A stretch of 64,000 nucleotides of DNA from Vespa crabro (taxonomy: Eukaryota > Arthropoda > Insecta > Hymenoptera > Vespidae): contig NC_060964.1 of NCBI RefSeq assembly GCF_910589235.1, positions 488,571 through 552,570 of the forward strand. Direction: 5' to 3'. The notes beneath the pieces are model-generated. The model saw nothing but the letters and a program-made list of their open reading frames with translations, searched no databases and had not been told where the DNA came from. A program made the translations under genes and the position numbers. Below are positions 39,972-52,745 of the stretch, piece by piece (positions within the stretch are counted from its first letter, which is position 1; each line of letters starts with the position of its first letter).

Positions 39972-41407
39972 ATAAGAGTTGACAGTGGCGGCTCGATACG
40001 CATGACATCGTAAATTCTTTTTTGTTGGAATGACGGGTGAATGTGATGGCGTATGATAGTGGTTAGGAGCAGGGGAAGGGTTGCTCGTCATCGTTTCTGC
40101 GGCAGTCGAAACGGGGTATAATTAGCGTGACTTAATTACACGAAGCGTAGGCAATTCGAGTTGCAGCAATGCCAGTTGGTCGCGTTTGTCGCAATATTAG
40201 AAGCAAACAGGGCGCGAGAAGGCGATTGGTCGCGTGTCAGAAACGTAATGCGAATACCAATCGGCCAAACCGATTGTCCCTTTGATTTTGTACCCCCTAA
40301 ATCGGTCAACCGAATTAGTCACGGAAAGCAGCGTGACGAACCGTAGGTGTCATTGATCTCAAACGCCACGTTTTTTTTTCTTTTCTTTTTTTTTCTATTA
40401 TTTCTTTCTTCTCTATGCACCCTCCGAGGTGCATAGAGAAGAATCAGATTTATGCTAATTTCGTTAACCGAACATTTTCATTTCTATCGTGAGCTTTTAA
40501 TATATTTAATGATAATAATAATAATAATAATTGTACTTGAAAAATAATGCGATAAAAAAATATGCAAGAAGGAAGAAAGGAATGTAAGTCGAAAACTATA
40601 TTGGATTCTTAGCTTTATAAGTTTTTTTTTCAAATGACATAATACAAAAAGAATCTATCCTTTATTTAATATTATTTTTATTAAATAATAATAATGAATC
40701 AAAAGATATTTTTTTCTTTGTTTTTTTTGGCGAATTAAATCGTAAATGCGTAAAATACATTTGTATACGATTAACAATTAAGCACGTTTCCTTAAAAAAT
40801 GATTAATTATTAAATCTTCCTGAAGAAGGATATATATGTATATATATACATCAGTGGATTGTTTTAAATTCTAATCCAGAAATGAAGACGTTCCTTGTAA
40901 CAGCGGCTTCCCGTCAAAAGAAGAGAAACGATCGAGTTTATAGAATCGTGAAGAATTAGCCGGAGGGTAGAGTGTACGTTGGGGTTGGTTTTAATATCGA
41001 AGAGGACTCGACCGTTCGGGCCCTCGACGCACGCCCCTGGACCTGTCAGTTTGACGTATCGCAGTCGCAGGAATCCATTATATAGTCAATTACTCCTCGT
41101 GATAGGAAACGCACACGGTCGCGCCATCACCGACGCCCTGTACGATGCACGCGTCTGCGCATGCGCATTATTACCCAAACCTCTGCATAGGGGAATGAAG
41201 CTCGGATTAAGGGTCGGACGTTTTGTTCCAAACTGATCGTTTCAATAATCAGTGCTGGCGATTCTGCTTACGTAATTATTACCAACACGAAATCGCGAAA
41301 CTACGAGATAATTAAGCTAACGCGGATTGAAATAAAACTTTATTGTCTTTCTTTTTTTTTCAAACATTTAAAAATCTAAATACACACACACATGCATTCG
41401 CTCTTGC

Positions 41408-41410
<3 letters not shown>

Positions 41411-41459
<49 letters not shown>
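41411..41459. repeat. (GA)n microsatellite
   Basis: 49 bp of pure GA. Confidence 0.95.
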
Positions 41460-41462
<3 letters not shown>

Positions 41463-42911
41463 TCAAAATAGAAGGTTCGAAACTTAGCCTCGATCGAAGT
41501 GTTACGCATCGGTGAGCACGACGATGTTTCGATAGAGATCAAGTCCTCCTCGATATACGAGTCCAGTAATGGCTGTCAGTCTAAATTTTACCTATCCAGT
41601 ATTACCAATCTCCGAACAGCTCTCAACTATTTTCGACGTACCTATTCCTATTTCGAAAATTCTTTTTCAATTCCAATGGAAGTCTTGTCTTTTCTCGAGA
41701 GAAAAAAAGAAAAAAAAGAAAAAAAAGAAAAAAGAAGTAATCTCGGAAAAACACGTTTTTCAAATTCTCGCTTTCTTCATAAATCATATGATTAGTTAGT
41801 TAGTTGGATAGATACTACGTACACGAATACTCCCAGGGCATGATATTACGCTCATAAACCTTATTTCAAAATGAAACAATCCACTTCCATGCTCATAAAT
41901 ACATAGAATTCGTATGCCGAGTGCGCAGGATGTAAGTCGTAAAAAAGCTGAGAGAAGGGAGAAGAATAAAGGGGAAAAAATAAAGGTTTGTGTGAAGAAA
42001 AGAAGAAAGAAGAACAGATTGGAAGAAGAGAAAGAGAGAGAGAGAAAGAGAGGAAGAAGGACGAGGGGGACGAAGAGAAGGAAGAATAGAAAGAGGAAAA
42101 AGAGGAGGGGAGGAAAAGGAATAGGAGGAGGTGGAGGTAAGCCGACAAACTCGGAGTGGCATCTCTTTTCTCAACCGGAGAAATTGAGTTTCCGAGTTCG
42201 TTTTCTCCCGAGGGGCTTTTCGTGGTTCGTTCGAGACTGAAGGGACGTTGGGCTCGTACCCGTGGACTTTATCGCGGTAATGAAACAGTGTTTATGATAA
42301 TCCAACAATGGAACAATGTCGATAACGAGGCGGGTCGCGCAAGACGGAGAACGAGACTCACAATGTACGGCGTTGGCGATCGCCTTCGACCTCTAAGAAT
42401 ATGTACATGAAGAGACATATCTACACACACATACATATATATATACACACACACACATGCGCATATGCGTGCGTGCGTACGCGCATAGGAATGAAGAGAG
42501 AGGGAGAGGAAGAGGGAGAGAGGGAGAGTGTTCGTCCTCCTTGACTTGGACTTTTCCTCCTTTTCCCTCAGGCAACTTCGTGCGAATCTTAATTACGAAT
42601 TTCGTGACGATATTGCTCCTTCCCTTGAACGTTGCTTCCTTAGGTAGAAGAATAAGAAGAGGGGTGTCTCCTTGTTCTTCTCCAGGGAGAAAAGAACAAA
42701 ATACCTACCCTCGGGGCTACTCGATCGATGATTCGATAAGGCGCGAAACAAAGGCCGCCTCGCGAACCTTCCTACGATATTCACGAATATCAATTCGCGT
42801 GTCATGAATATTCTCTCTTCGTCGGTTTCCTTTGTTAAAACTTTGACTTTGAATGGGAGGTTTCTTTCTTTTTATTATTCAATAAGTTTCGAGTCATTGA
42901 AAGAGAGAGAG

Positions 42912-42917
<6 letters not shown>

Positions 42918-42963
<46 letters not shown>

Positions 42964-43092
42964 GTGAGTGAGTGAGTGAGTGAGTGAGTGAGTGAGTGAG
43001 TGAGTGTGTGTGGATGTGTGTGTGTGTATGCATGTATGTATGTGTGTATGAATATATATATATATATGTATGTGTGTGTGTATGTGTGTGTG
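42918..43092. repeat. (GA)n to (GTGA)n to (GT)n compound array
   Basis: (GA)n at 42918-42960 passes directly into about eleven GTGA units to 43005, then GT-rich and TA-rich repeats. Confidence 0.95.
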
Positions 43093-43257
43093 GGAAAGGG
43101 AGAGGTATAGCTTTTATACGGATATAAGTACGAAGTTTCAAGTAGCATTACACAATTTAGTTATGTCATTTTATAGAGAATGGCATGATATTGCAAAATA
43201 TCGATCTAGATAATTAAAATCACTCGGAACGCAACAAGTGTCGGGCGAGAAAAATCT

Positions 43258-43259
<2 letters not shown>

Positions 43260-43310
<51 letters not shown>

Positions 43311-43450
43311 TCTCTCTAAATCTACTTCTCTCTCTCTATCTCTCTCTCTCTAAATCTCTATTTCTCTTTCTTTCCCTCTTTCTCTCTCTCTCTCTCTGCC
43401 TCTCTATCTTTCTCTCTTTCTCTTAATTTTAAGAGAGAGGGAGAGAGAGA
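43260..43450. repeat. (CT)n block ending in an inverted GA block
   Basis: CT runs interrupted by a duplicated AAATCTACTTCTCT unit. The block is followed by TTAATTTTAA and a GA run, so opposite-polarity tracts could pair. Confidence 0.85.
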
Positions 43451-44241
43451 AAGTGAGAAAGATAGATTTTAATTACATCGATCGTACGTACAGATAAAAA
43501 AGAAGGATGATGAATTCTATATTGGTGATAAATAATTGAAAGCGTTCAATAGATAACTATGTCCTTTTAAAAGAATTTAAACGAATCGTTACGCATTTAA
43601 AACTGTCATACAATATTTGCTGTACTATCGAATTAAAAATGTGGAAAAAGAAAAATAAAACTAGAAGCAGAATATCTGTAATTATTATACTTATGATACA
43701 ATTAGATAAATCGCATATCAGAAATTTGGTATTATTTGATTAGATGGAAATATTATAAGGTGTTTTAAAAGTTTCTGTCTGTTTTTCTTTACGAAGGAAG
43801 ATTCATTTTTAAATACATGTACTTTTAATATGTGACAGTTCTTTTTATGATCTTCATTATTATTATTATTTTTTTTTATTATTATTATTATTACTATTGT
43901 TATTGTTATTATTGTTTTTTTTTTCGAAATCAAAATCAAGCTTAAGAGAATCTCATAAGTTCAAAAAGTTAGCAAAACGATTGGAACGTCTTTCAATAAA
44001 CTGAAATTTCATCGAAAGACTTTCTAATATAAATGATGTATATAATTTTTAACCTAACAGAAAACAATTAACTCCAATAGAAAAATATTTGCGACAACTT
44101 GGAAAGAATCGAGGATGAGATAAGAAAGGAGTCGAATTTCGCTCGAAGATTTTCTCTTCAGAGATCGAAGTTCACACGTGACTCGCGAAAGAAAGTAGGA
44201 AGAAAGAAAGAAAGAGAGAAAAAAGAGAAAGAGACAGAAAG

Positions 44242-44272
<31 letters not shown>

Positions 44273-44558
44273 GAGAATGGTTGAAGGGAGGGTTCTCGCG
44301 TGCGCGCGAGCGCGGAATCCTTCGATTAATCCTTTTCCCAAGCTGGCACACCCTTTGTTGTTCTTTCTACGGCATAGCTTTATTGGTTTATTCACCGAGT
44401 CTACAGATTCTCACGAGAATCGCATAAAAGGAAGAAAGCAAGAAAGGTGTAAAAGATGTAAGGACGAGAGAGAGAGAAAAAGAGAGAGAGAGAGAGAGAG
44501 AAATTGAGAATATCTGGCTCGTTGTAGCCAAGCTCATTGCATAAGTTTAATTACACCA

Positions 44559-44563
<5 letters not shown>

Positions 44564-44624
<61 letters not shown>

Positions 44625-44756
44625 AATCCGTCTCGACGTATCAGCAGAGGCACCCTCCGAGTCCATTATCTCGCGAAATTCTCGTGGAAAGACGCGTGTG
44701 GCACTGACGTCGACGAGATTTCGCATTAAACCATATGTATGTGTGTGTACGTATGT

Positions 44757-44796
<40 letters not shown>
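44564..44796. repeat. (GA)n and (GT)n microsatellites
   Basis: (GA)n at 44564-44619 and (GT)n at about 44759-44796. Confidence 0.95.
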
Positions 44797-44799
<3 letters not shown>

Positions 44800-45009
44800 T
44801 GTGTGCGCGTGGCAGTGCGGCTGAACTTGCGTGAATCTGCATGCGTATATATGCGTACGTGTTAGTGAATGAGGAAAAGCGTAGGAGGCACACGCGTGTC
44901 AATAAACAGAACCATGTTCAATGATGTGATTCGGATGACAGACGTAGCACGGAACTGCTCCTGAGATAGAACGAGATGGAGAACGGTAGGAAGATGTATG
45001 CATGTATAT

Positions 45010-45011
<2 letters not shown>

Positions 45012-45066
<55 letters not shown>

Positions 45067-45090
45067 GAGAGAGAGAAAGAGAGAGAGGTG
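45012..45090. repeat. (GA)n microsatellite
   Basis: A pure GA run to about 45057, then GGAGAGA variants. Confidence 0.95.
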
Positions 45091-45402
45091 GGGACAGAGA
45101 GGGACAAAGGCAATGGCCCGGACAAGGCCCCGAAGGCCGTTCGCACGAAGTACCAGAGGACTCTTTCCATTAGTACTCGAACATAGTGGAAGCTCGACCG
45201 ATGCATGATCGATACTCGTAGATCCGATCTTGCGGCTGGTCTCCATCCTTTCATTCCTCCAATCGCGATCATGGACCAACCGTTGCGAGACCAACTTTGC
45301 TATATAGTAGCTTCTTCCTTCCTTCTTACTTCCTTTCGATTCAAACTCGTTTTCTTTTTTTATCCAGAAGATCGTCGAGTACCCACTCCAGTTACACTTA
45401 TA

Positions 45403-45445
<43 letters not shown>

Positions 45446-47691
45446 TGTATGTATGTACGTATGTCTAAGGTAACATTAAGATATATATGTTTATCCGATA
45501 TCAGTCTGTTAACGAATTTTCTCTTTGTTTTCCCATATAGTATAAGTAAAATAGTAAAGAGTCGATTGTATAAAAGTACAAAGAATACTATTAGATTTGA
45601 AAATCGATGTTGGAGCTTGGAGATCTGATTGTTATGTGTTTATGGTTAGGCTATTATATCTGCGTGTGAGCGTGAGCACGCTTAGACGATGGAAGAAAGG
45701 AACATCGACGCTTGTACCAGAGCTCGTCGTTCTCTTCTCTTCTCTTCTCTCTTCTTCTCTTCTCTCTTCTCCCTGGCTTATTCGCTTCCAACCTACCACC
45801 TCTCGGGAGGGCCGGAATATTAATGTCCCTCATATTTTATAGAGGCACTCGGAGAACGCGGTTCGTGCGTGCGAGTCAAGGGGGAGAGTCTTTCTCCTTG
45901 TGCGACTCGCAACGAGTCAAAATATATATATATACATACATATATACATACATACATACACACACACTCATACACAAATACCATGGAGATTGGTATACAT
46001 ATGTATATTGTGTATACATATGAGAGTTTGGGCGAGATAAGAAGAGAGAGAAAGAGAAAGAGAATAAGATCCTTATCCTCCTCCATCCGGACAATGACAA
46101 AACGAGCAAAGCTTCAAATACCTAGGAGGAGTTAATTCGGTTGTCCAGTCGCGCATTTACCCAGCTCTTGCTCGCGCGCACGCGTACTACTTCTATCCCT
46201 ATATCTCTCTTCTCTTTTTCCTTCTCCTTCTCTTTCCTTTTTATCCCTTTTTATTTTTCACCCCATTTCTACGGACTTCGGATGTCCCCTGCGGTGCGTC
46301 CACCTGGCGAGAGCTCGCCAGATAATTTTAACGAGCGGCGTAGTTTTATGTGGGAACTGAAAGGGACCAAAGAAAGCCTTAGGGTGGCTTTAAAGTGTTT
46401 TCTCTTTTTCTTTCTTTTTCTCCTTACTTCTTTTCTTCTTCTTTATCTTCGTCGTTTCTCTCTCTTTCTCTCTCTCTCTTTCTTTTTTTTGCTTTTTTTC
46501 TTTTTTCTTTGCGGTCGATCGACCGATGCGGATCTATTTGACTTTGTTTTGCATTGGAGGTCTTCCCGATAAAAGGGAGGGCTCCATTCTTACATCCCCG
46601 AGTTTCTTTCGCTCTTTGAAATTTTTTTGTCTTTCTCATCTTCTTTTTTATTCTTTCGTCATTTTAATTATTAAAGACGTTTATTTCTCGAATCATTTTA
46701 TACGAATAATTTTTTTTTTTAATTCTTCGCGATAGAAATTCACAAAGAAAACGATAAAGCATTTTTATCGTTCTAATTGAAATTAAAATTGACATAAATG
46801 AAAGTAAATATTGTCTGACGCGAAATTACATACTTCTGAGGATTTTAGAAGTAAATTTTTTACCTATCAACAGTGTTTAAGTAGAAGTAATTTTTTGAAT
46901 AAATTTTACATAGTAATCTGTAATAGATTGAGCCTCTCGTCTCCTGATCTATAAACAAAAATAATATTAACTAACCGGATTTACCCACGTTAAAAAATTT
47001 AATAGAACTAACAACAAGCAATAATAGTTAAATTTATTTATTTCTATCGATATTGACGAAAACATTTGTACATAGAAAATATATTAAAGTATTACGATTA
47101 AGTATTATATAGATTAAATTGTAAATTATAAATGATTAATAAGCAATTTATAAAAAAAAACTAAACGATTTCTCAAAATTTCATTTCTCATTTCTCAAAA
47201 ATATCGATCACATATCTCCAATTCTTAACAATTTCAAATATTCTTAATTGCAACTACCAAATTGAAAACCCTAATCGAAGAAAAAAAAACAAAGAAAAAA
47301 ATAGAAACGAGAATAAAACAAAAGAGACAAGAAAGAAAACGAATTGTTTTTAATATAAATTAAAAATTTAATTTCATCAAGATCAAACCTAATAGCAAAT
47401 TGACTGGCGAAACTTCTGTTGAAAATCGGAGATAGGAATGTTCGGTATGCGGGACTCGTGTCAAGGGAAAAAACCCACGAAACGCCACCTCGAGTTCCTT
47501 ATTTCGGAACAACAATGCCCTTGGATGAATCATCGATCGCATGAACGCGCGCGCGCATGTAAGCACGCACAGCGTATCGACATTGGATAGCTTTGGGGGC
47601 TCTTCTCGTGCCAGTGCCATGAGGTCCTTTGAGGGGGTTGAAAACGCCGGCGTTGCTGCCCCTGCCCGGCATCGACCCTTCGACAAATTGG

Positions 47692-47698
<7 letters not shown>

Positions 47699-47738
<40 letters not shown>
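47699..47738. repeat. (CT)n microsatellite
   Basis: 40 bp of CT immediately right of a GC-rich unique island. Confidence 0.95.
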
Positions 47739-47742
<4 letters not shown>

Positions 47743-49241
47743 CTATCTCTCTTTTTCTTTCAGACAAGTGCTCGAGTATGCTCGATCGTCGTCGTTGCCA
47801 CCGCCGCCGCCTCGATAGTTTCTTTTGCATACTCAGCGTTTCTCCCTTACCCCTTTTTCTTTTTCACTAACCAAATCAAACGATCTTCGACTTTACACAC
47901 GACGAACAGATACCTTTATTCACGAGCCCCAAATATGAATCTCGGATATATCTATTACGTTGATGATTTATTTTCCATCTTTATATTTATTACACGTTAA
48001 TAGGACGAATATTAAATGATCGATCCATCGATAGATTATTATTTCTTAAAATATTTCAAAGTTGTCAGATTTTTCTTTTGTTTCTCTTTTTTTCATATAT
48101 ATTACATTATCTAATGAAATTTTTAAATAACGAACGAAATCATATCTTTCGCATATATTATTCGATGTTTTAAATATGATTGATCTTAAACATCTGACGC
48201 TTTCACCTTTGACCTCAGGATTCAATCTGTTCTATATAGATTCTCTTTCTTTCTATACATAGGCCCTTTGCCGGTGCAGAGCACCGGAAACTTTTTCGAA
48301 GGGACTGGTTCGCTCCCACGTGACCTCACGGTTGGTTTAACCAGTCTCTTGCTGGCTCCTGGTATCCATTTATCCCGTGCCTTTCTCTTTCCCTCTCCCT
48401 CTTTCTCTCTCGCTCACTCTCTCCTCTTTTCGATAAGGATCATCCTTTGGGAGAGGAAAAGAGAGGATGCACCGACGATATTGCGCTTACCGAAGAAGAT
48501 ATTCTTTCTCTCTCTCTTTCTCTTTCTCTCTCTTTTTTCATTTATTTCTCTTTTCTTCCCATAGGCAACGTGGTCACGTACTGGTCGTCATAGAAACACA
48601 TTGAAATCGGGACGAAAACTACCCTCTTCCTCTCTCTCACTCGTACAAACACACTCATACTCTTTTTCTCTGTCTTTCTCTCTCTCGCTCTTTCTCTTTC
48701 ATGTGTCCGCTTCTAATACCGCGTCTCGTTCTCCCGCTCACTCGCTTTCGTTAGTTTAAGCCACGCGCGCAGAATCGTAATGGGAAACGTACAGATGCAT
48801 TAGGAGAGGCTTAACTGTCTGGAGATACTTGTGATGGTGCGGCGGCAGCAGCATACTATCGTCGTCTTCTCGTACTTCCATTTACTATCTCTTATAATAC
48901 TATCTCTCTCTTTCTTTCTCTTTCTCTTTCTCTTTCTCTTACTCTTTCTCTCTCTCTCTCTCTTTCTCTCTCTTCCTTTCCCTTTTCGTCACCAATTAAC
49001 TTTTTATTTTCCTTTTGTCTTCTCTAATATCGTTATTTTATCTTTTCTCTTTTTTTTCTTTTTATTGTTTTAACTTTTTTATTTTTTTTGAAATATATTT
49101 GTATAAAAATTATTATCAAACTTTATTTTAATTAAGCAGATAATATTATGTATTATATTATATAGAGTTAAATATATCCCATTCTGTTTTTATTGGTACT
49201 TTTTTCAGACGCTTTTGATTCAATATATGAATTAGAGAAAA

Positions 49242-49512
49242 GAATTTCATTTATCTATTTGTACAAGATTTATATTGATTTGACAATAAAATTGCAAGAA
49301 AAAGAATATTTCATTCATCTTTTTGTATAAGATTTGTATTGATATGATAATAAAATTGTAAGAAAAAGAATGTTTCATTCATCCTTTTGCATAACACTTG
49401 TATTGATTTAACAATAATGAATTAACATCTATCCAAAGGATGAATGTTCATTCATCCTTTTCTATAAGACTTGTATTGATTTAATAATAAAGTTGTAAGA
49501 AAATGAATGTTT
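49242..49512. repeat. Minisatellite, about 64 bp unit, four copies plus a partial
   Basis: Units begin GAAT(A/G)TTTCATTCATC at about 49242, 49304, 49368 and 49442, with a fifth beginning near 49504. Each has TTGTATTGATTTAATAATAAA-like sequence and ends AAGAAAAAGAA. Spacing is 62, 64, 74 and 62 bp. Confidence 0.8.
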
Positions 49513-50551
49513 TCTTATTATAATAAATGCGACACTCGTTTCGTATTATTCACCTTGAAATGTTATTGTTTCTGTTTACAATTAGAATTAGACTTACGAA
49601 AAAATATGCGTTTATTGTTAGAAAATAAGACCAAATTAAATCTTGTTATATGTGATTCATATTGTTTTGTTCAATTTTTGTTTTTGTGAATTAATAAAAT
49701 GTTATTTTTCTTTTCGAATGATAATTTATTTTATATAATATATTTGTTTAGAGTCATGTGTAATTTTTGTGAAATAAAAACTGCAAACAGGTAAAAACGA
49801 TAAAATTTTAATATGACTTTTCATATGTTTCATCGCATTATTTTAACTGATTTTTCGACCTTGAAACTAATCTTCTATCTTTCATAGACATAGTATCTTT
49901 TCTTTTTTTATACAAATTTCTTTTATATACATATTCTTTGGAATCATATCTATATTACATAAACACACGGTTTGTAACATTATTATTATTAAAATATTAT
50001 TAAATTTTCCTCTTTACTTTTTGCCAATTAAACAAATAAAATTATACGATTATTAGAAGAAAAAACCATTAACAAAAATATCATTAATTAATTTCATATA
50101 TAACGAGATAAACGATTAGATATATATGCGAAGGAAGAAAGATGAAAAAAAAAAGATAAAAGAAAAGAAAAAAGAAAAAATTATATGTACGTGTAAGTAG
50201 ACGCGTAATGCGATATCGACGAATGAAAAGAGAACAAAATGAGGAATCATCGCACGAAGAGATGTAAGATGGGGTCGACATCATAAATGTTGAAGCCGCG
50301 AGATCGTTCTCTCGGCATCGTCGAACGCATCCAAAAGAAGTCTCTTTTTTCTTATGAAAGAAACGAGCCCAACCTCGGTTAGGCACTTATATTCCGCTCG
50401 CGATTCTATTAATTCGTCTTGAATCCGAGATCCAAAGAAAAGAGACCGCGCTCTGTGCCGTGCCCGTCTCCAAGCGAAACGTGGATAACTCGTAAACGTT
50501 GAATTTATGTCGTCCGTGCCACGGCAAATGGATCTGTCTGTCCTCTCTTTA

Positions 50552-50552
<1 letters not shown>

Positions 50553-50602
<50 letters not shown>
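50553..50602. repeat. (TA)n microsatellite
   Basis: About 48 bp of TA; a second (TA)n run is at 50937-50982. Confidence 0.95.
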
Positions 50603-50611
<9 letters not shown>

Positions 50612-50933
50612 GTGTATGTATAAGTATATGTGTACATGTAATATACATATCTTTATATAGATATGTGTGTGTGTATCTATATCTATATACGACGTATAAC
50701 CTGACTCGTGACGTAGTTACATTTCATCTCGACGTTCATCCGTAGACTTTCGAACGAGATTCTCAAATCAAAGAGCAACTCGCATCAAATTTGGAGTTAA
50801 GGTTAGACATGCTCGTTAACGGAGGATTCGATATTAACGTTAGTTAATTTTATGTTGTGCCAAAGTAACCCCGTTCGTTGGTTGTTCTACCGTTCCTTTT
50901 ACATTTTAATCTCTACTTGAGCAATGAGAAAGA

Positions 50934-50987
<54 letters not shown>

Positions 50988-52244
50988 TCAGGGGCGAATT
51001 ATCGGTAATATGATTTCTCCTTGTCGTTCGATTCCCTCCGATCGATTATGATTTTCGACTTCCTTCGCATTTCGATATTTAATGTCGTTACAAGACGAAG
51101 AAGACGCAAGTTGAAGTGAGGAAACCTTTTCACCCGTGAAATGAGATCGTAAATCGTATATACATACTTACATACATACATACATACATATATATACGTA
51201 CATATCTACTATATACATATGGGAGAAAATGCAAAAAGTAGTGAAATAGAAGGGGCTTCCAAATTAGGTGAAATTTGTATTAAAAATTGCAAATCGGATC
51301 GTTTATCGTTTTATGAAATCATGAAATCGAACTAATAGCTATCTTTAAAGAAAAATAAAAAAAAAATAAAAGAAAAAAGTAAAGGAGAAAAGGCTATGGA
51401 GTACGTAGTGAAAGAACCATGTACCGTTCTATAAATACGCGAGTTAAACTTTAAATTGCCCTGTTGTCATATCTTTTGGGTCACCCTATATATATATATA
51501 GATACGTACATATAATATATATACATATACGTACGATAAATATGAACGTGGTTTCTCTCGCTTGTTCTTCATACTCATGGAAAAAGGCTAGATGGTAGAG
51601 ATTTCGTATTCAACGACGCTCCCGACTTTATGATTTTAATTCCTAGAAACTACTCTCGAGGACCGCGAGCCTGAGGTGTTCTCTCTTTCTCTCTCTCCCC
51701 TTCCCTTCTCTCCCAGCAAAATGAACGACAACCTTTTTTCTCTGTTTTTCTCTCTTTGGAGTGAAACGGACGATAATTATTCCGTAGTGAATATCGTCGC
51801 ACGCTACGTTCTTCTGCGTAGCAAATTACATCAACGTTTAGCCGTGTGGAAGTAATCGGAGGATAAGAAAGAGTCTCGACATTTTGTTTTCTCTTTTCTG
51901 TTTGTTTTCTTTTTTCTCCCTCCATTACACTTCTCCCCTCGTGACTTTTTCTCTGTTTTTTTTTCTTTTTTTTTTCTTTTTAAAAGAAACGTTAAGCCAG
52001 CGAAAATTCGTTAAGAGAGGTGGAGCGCGGGAAAGGTAAAATATGTAATTAAATTACTAGGTTACTGTAAAGCATCGACCAAGTGCTCAGAGAGGAAAAG
52101 TTTTGAAGATTTATTAATTTCTCGTGTTGCCGCACTCATGCCGAATTCAAGATGGTCTCGGACGTAAAATGTTTCATATTTCGATGATGGTTAAAGCATC
52201 GTAGTTTCGAATAAACTAAATTTTCAAGAACGTACGTACATATT

Positions 52245-52372
52245 TATGTACGTGTGTATGTATGTATGTATGTATGTATGTATGTATGTATGTATGTATG
52301 TACGTACGTACGTACGTGTGTGTGTGTGTGTGTGTGTGCGTGCGTGCGTGTGCGTGCGTGCGTGTGTGCGTG

Positions 52373-52404
<32 letters not shown>

Positions 52405-52440
52405 TGTATGTATGTATGTATGTATGTATGTACGTGTGTG

Positions 52441-52472
<32 letters not shown>

Positions 52473-52745
52473 TGTGCGTGCGTGCGTGTGTGCGTGTGCG
52501 TGCGTGCGTATGTATGTATGTATGTATGTATGTATGTATGTATGTATGTATGTATGTATGTATGTATGTATGTATGTATGTATGTATGTATGTATGTATG
52601 TATGTATGTATGTATGTATGTATGTATGTATGTATGTATGTATGTATGTATGTATGTATGTATGTATGTATGTATGTATGTATGTATGTATGTATGTATG
52701 TATGTATGTATGTATGTATGTATGTATGTATGTATGTATGTATGT
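52245..52745. repeat. 501-bp compound (GTAT)n/(GT)n/(GCGT)n array
   Basis: The array runs GTAT, CGTA, GT, GCGT, GTAT, GT, GCGT, then a 237-bp GTAT block. Every base alternates pyrimidine-purine from 52245 to 52745. It leaves long reading frames open on both strands, but these translate only to MYVC or IHTY repeats and are not genes. Confidence 0.95.

Noticed and set aside
40979..41236. 85-codon plus-strand frame in a GC-rich island
   Set aside because: No recognisable product; the open frame is explained by GC content. I kept the region only as a possible promoter.
43737..43990. Possible second DNA transposon beginning AAGGTGTTTTAAAAGTTTC
   Set aside because: I could not find a matching inverted end or target-site duplication nearby.
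47360..47870. Overlapping frames of 109-156 codons on both strands
   Set aside because: Both strands are open over the same GC-rich island and a (CT)n repeat; neither gives a known protein.
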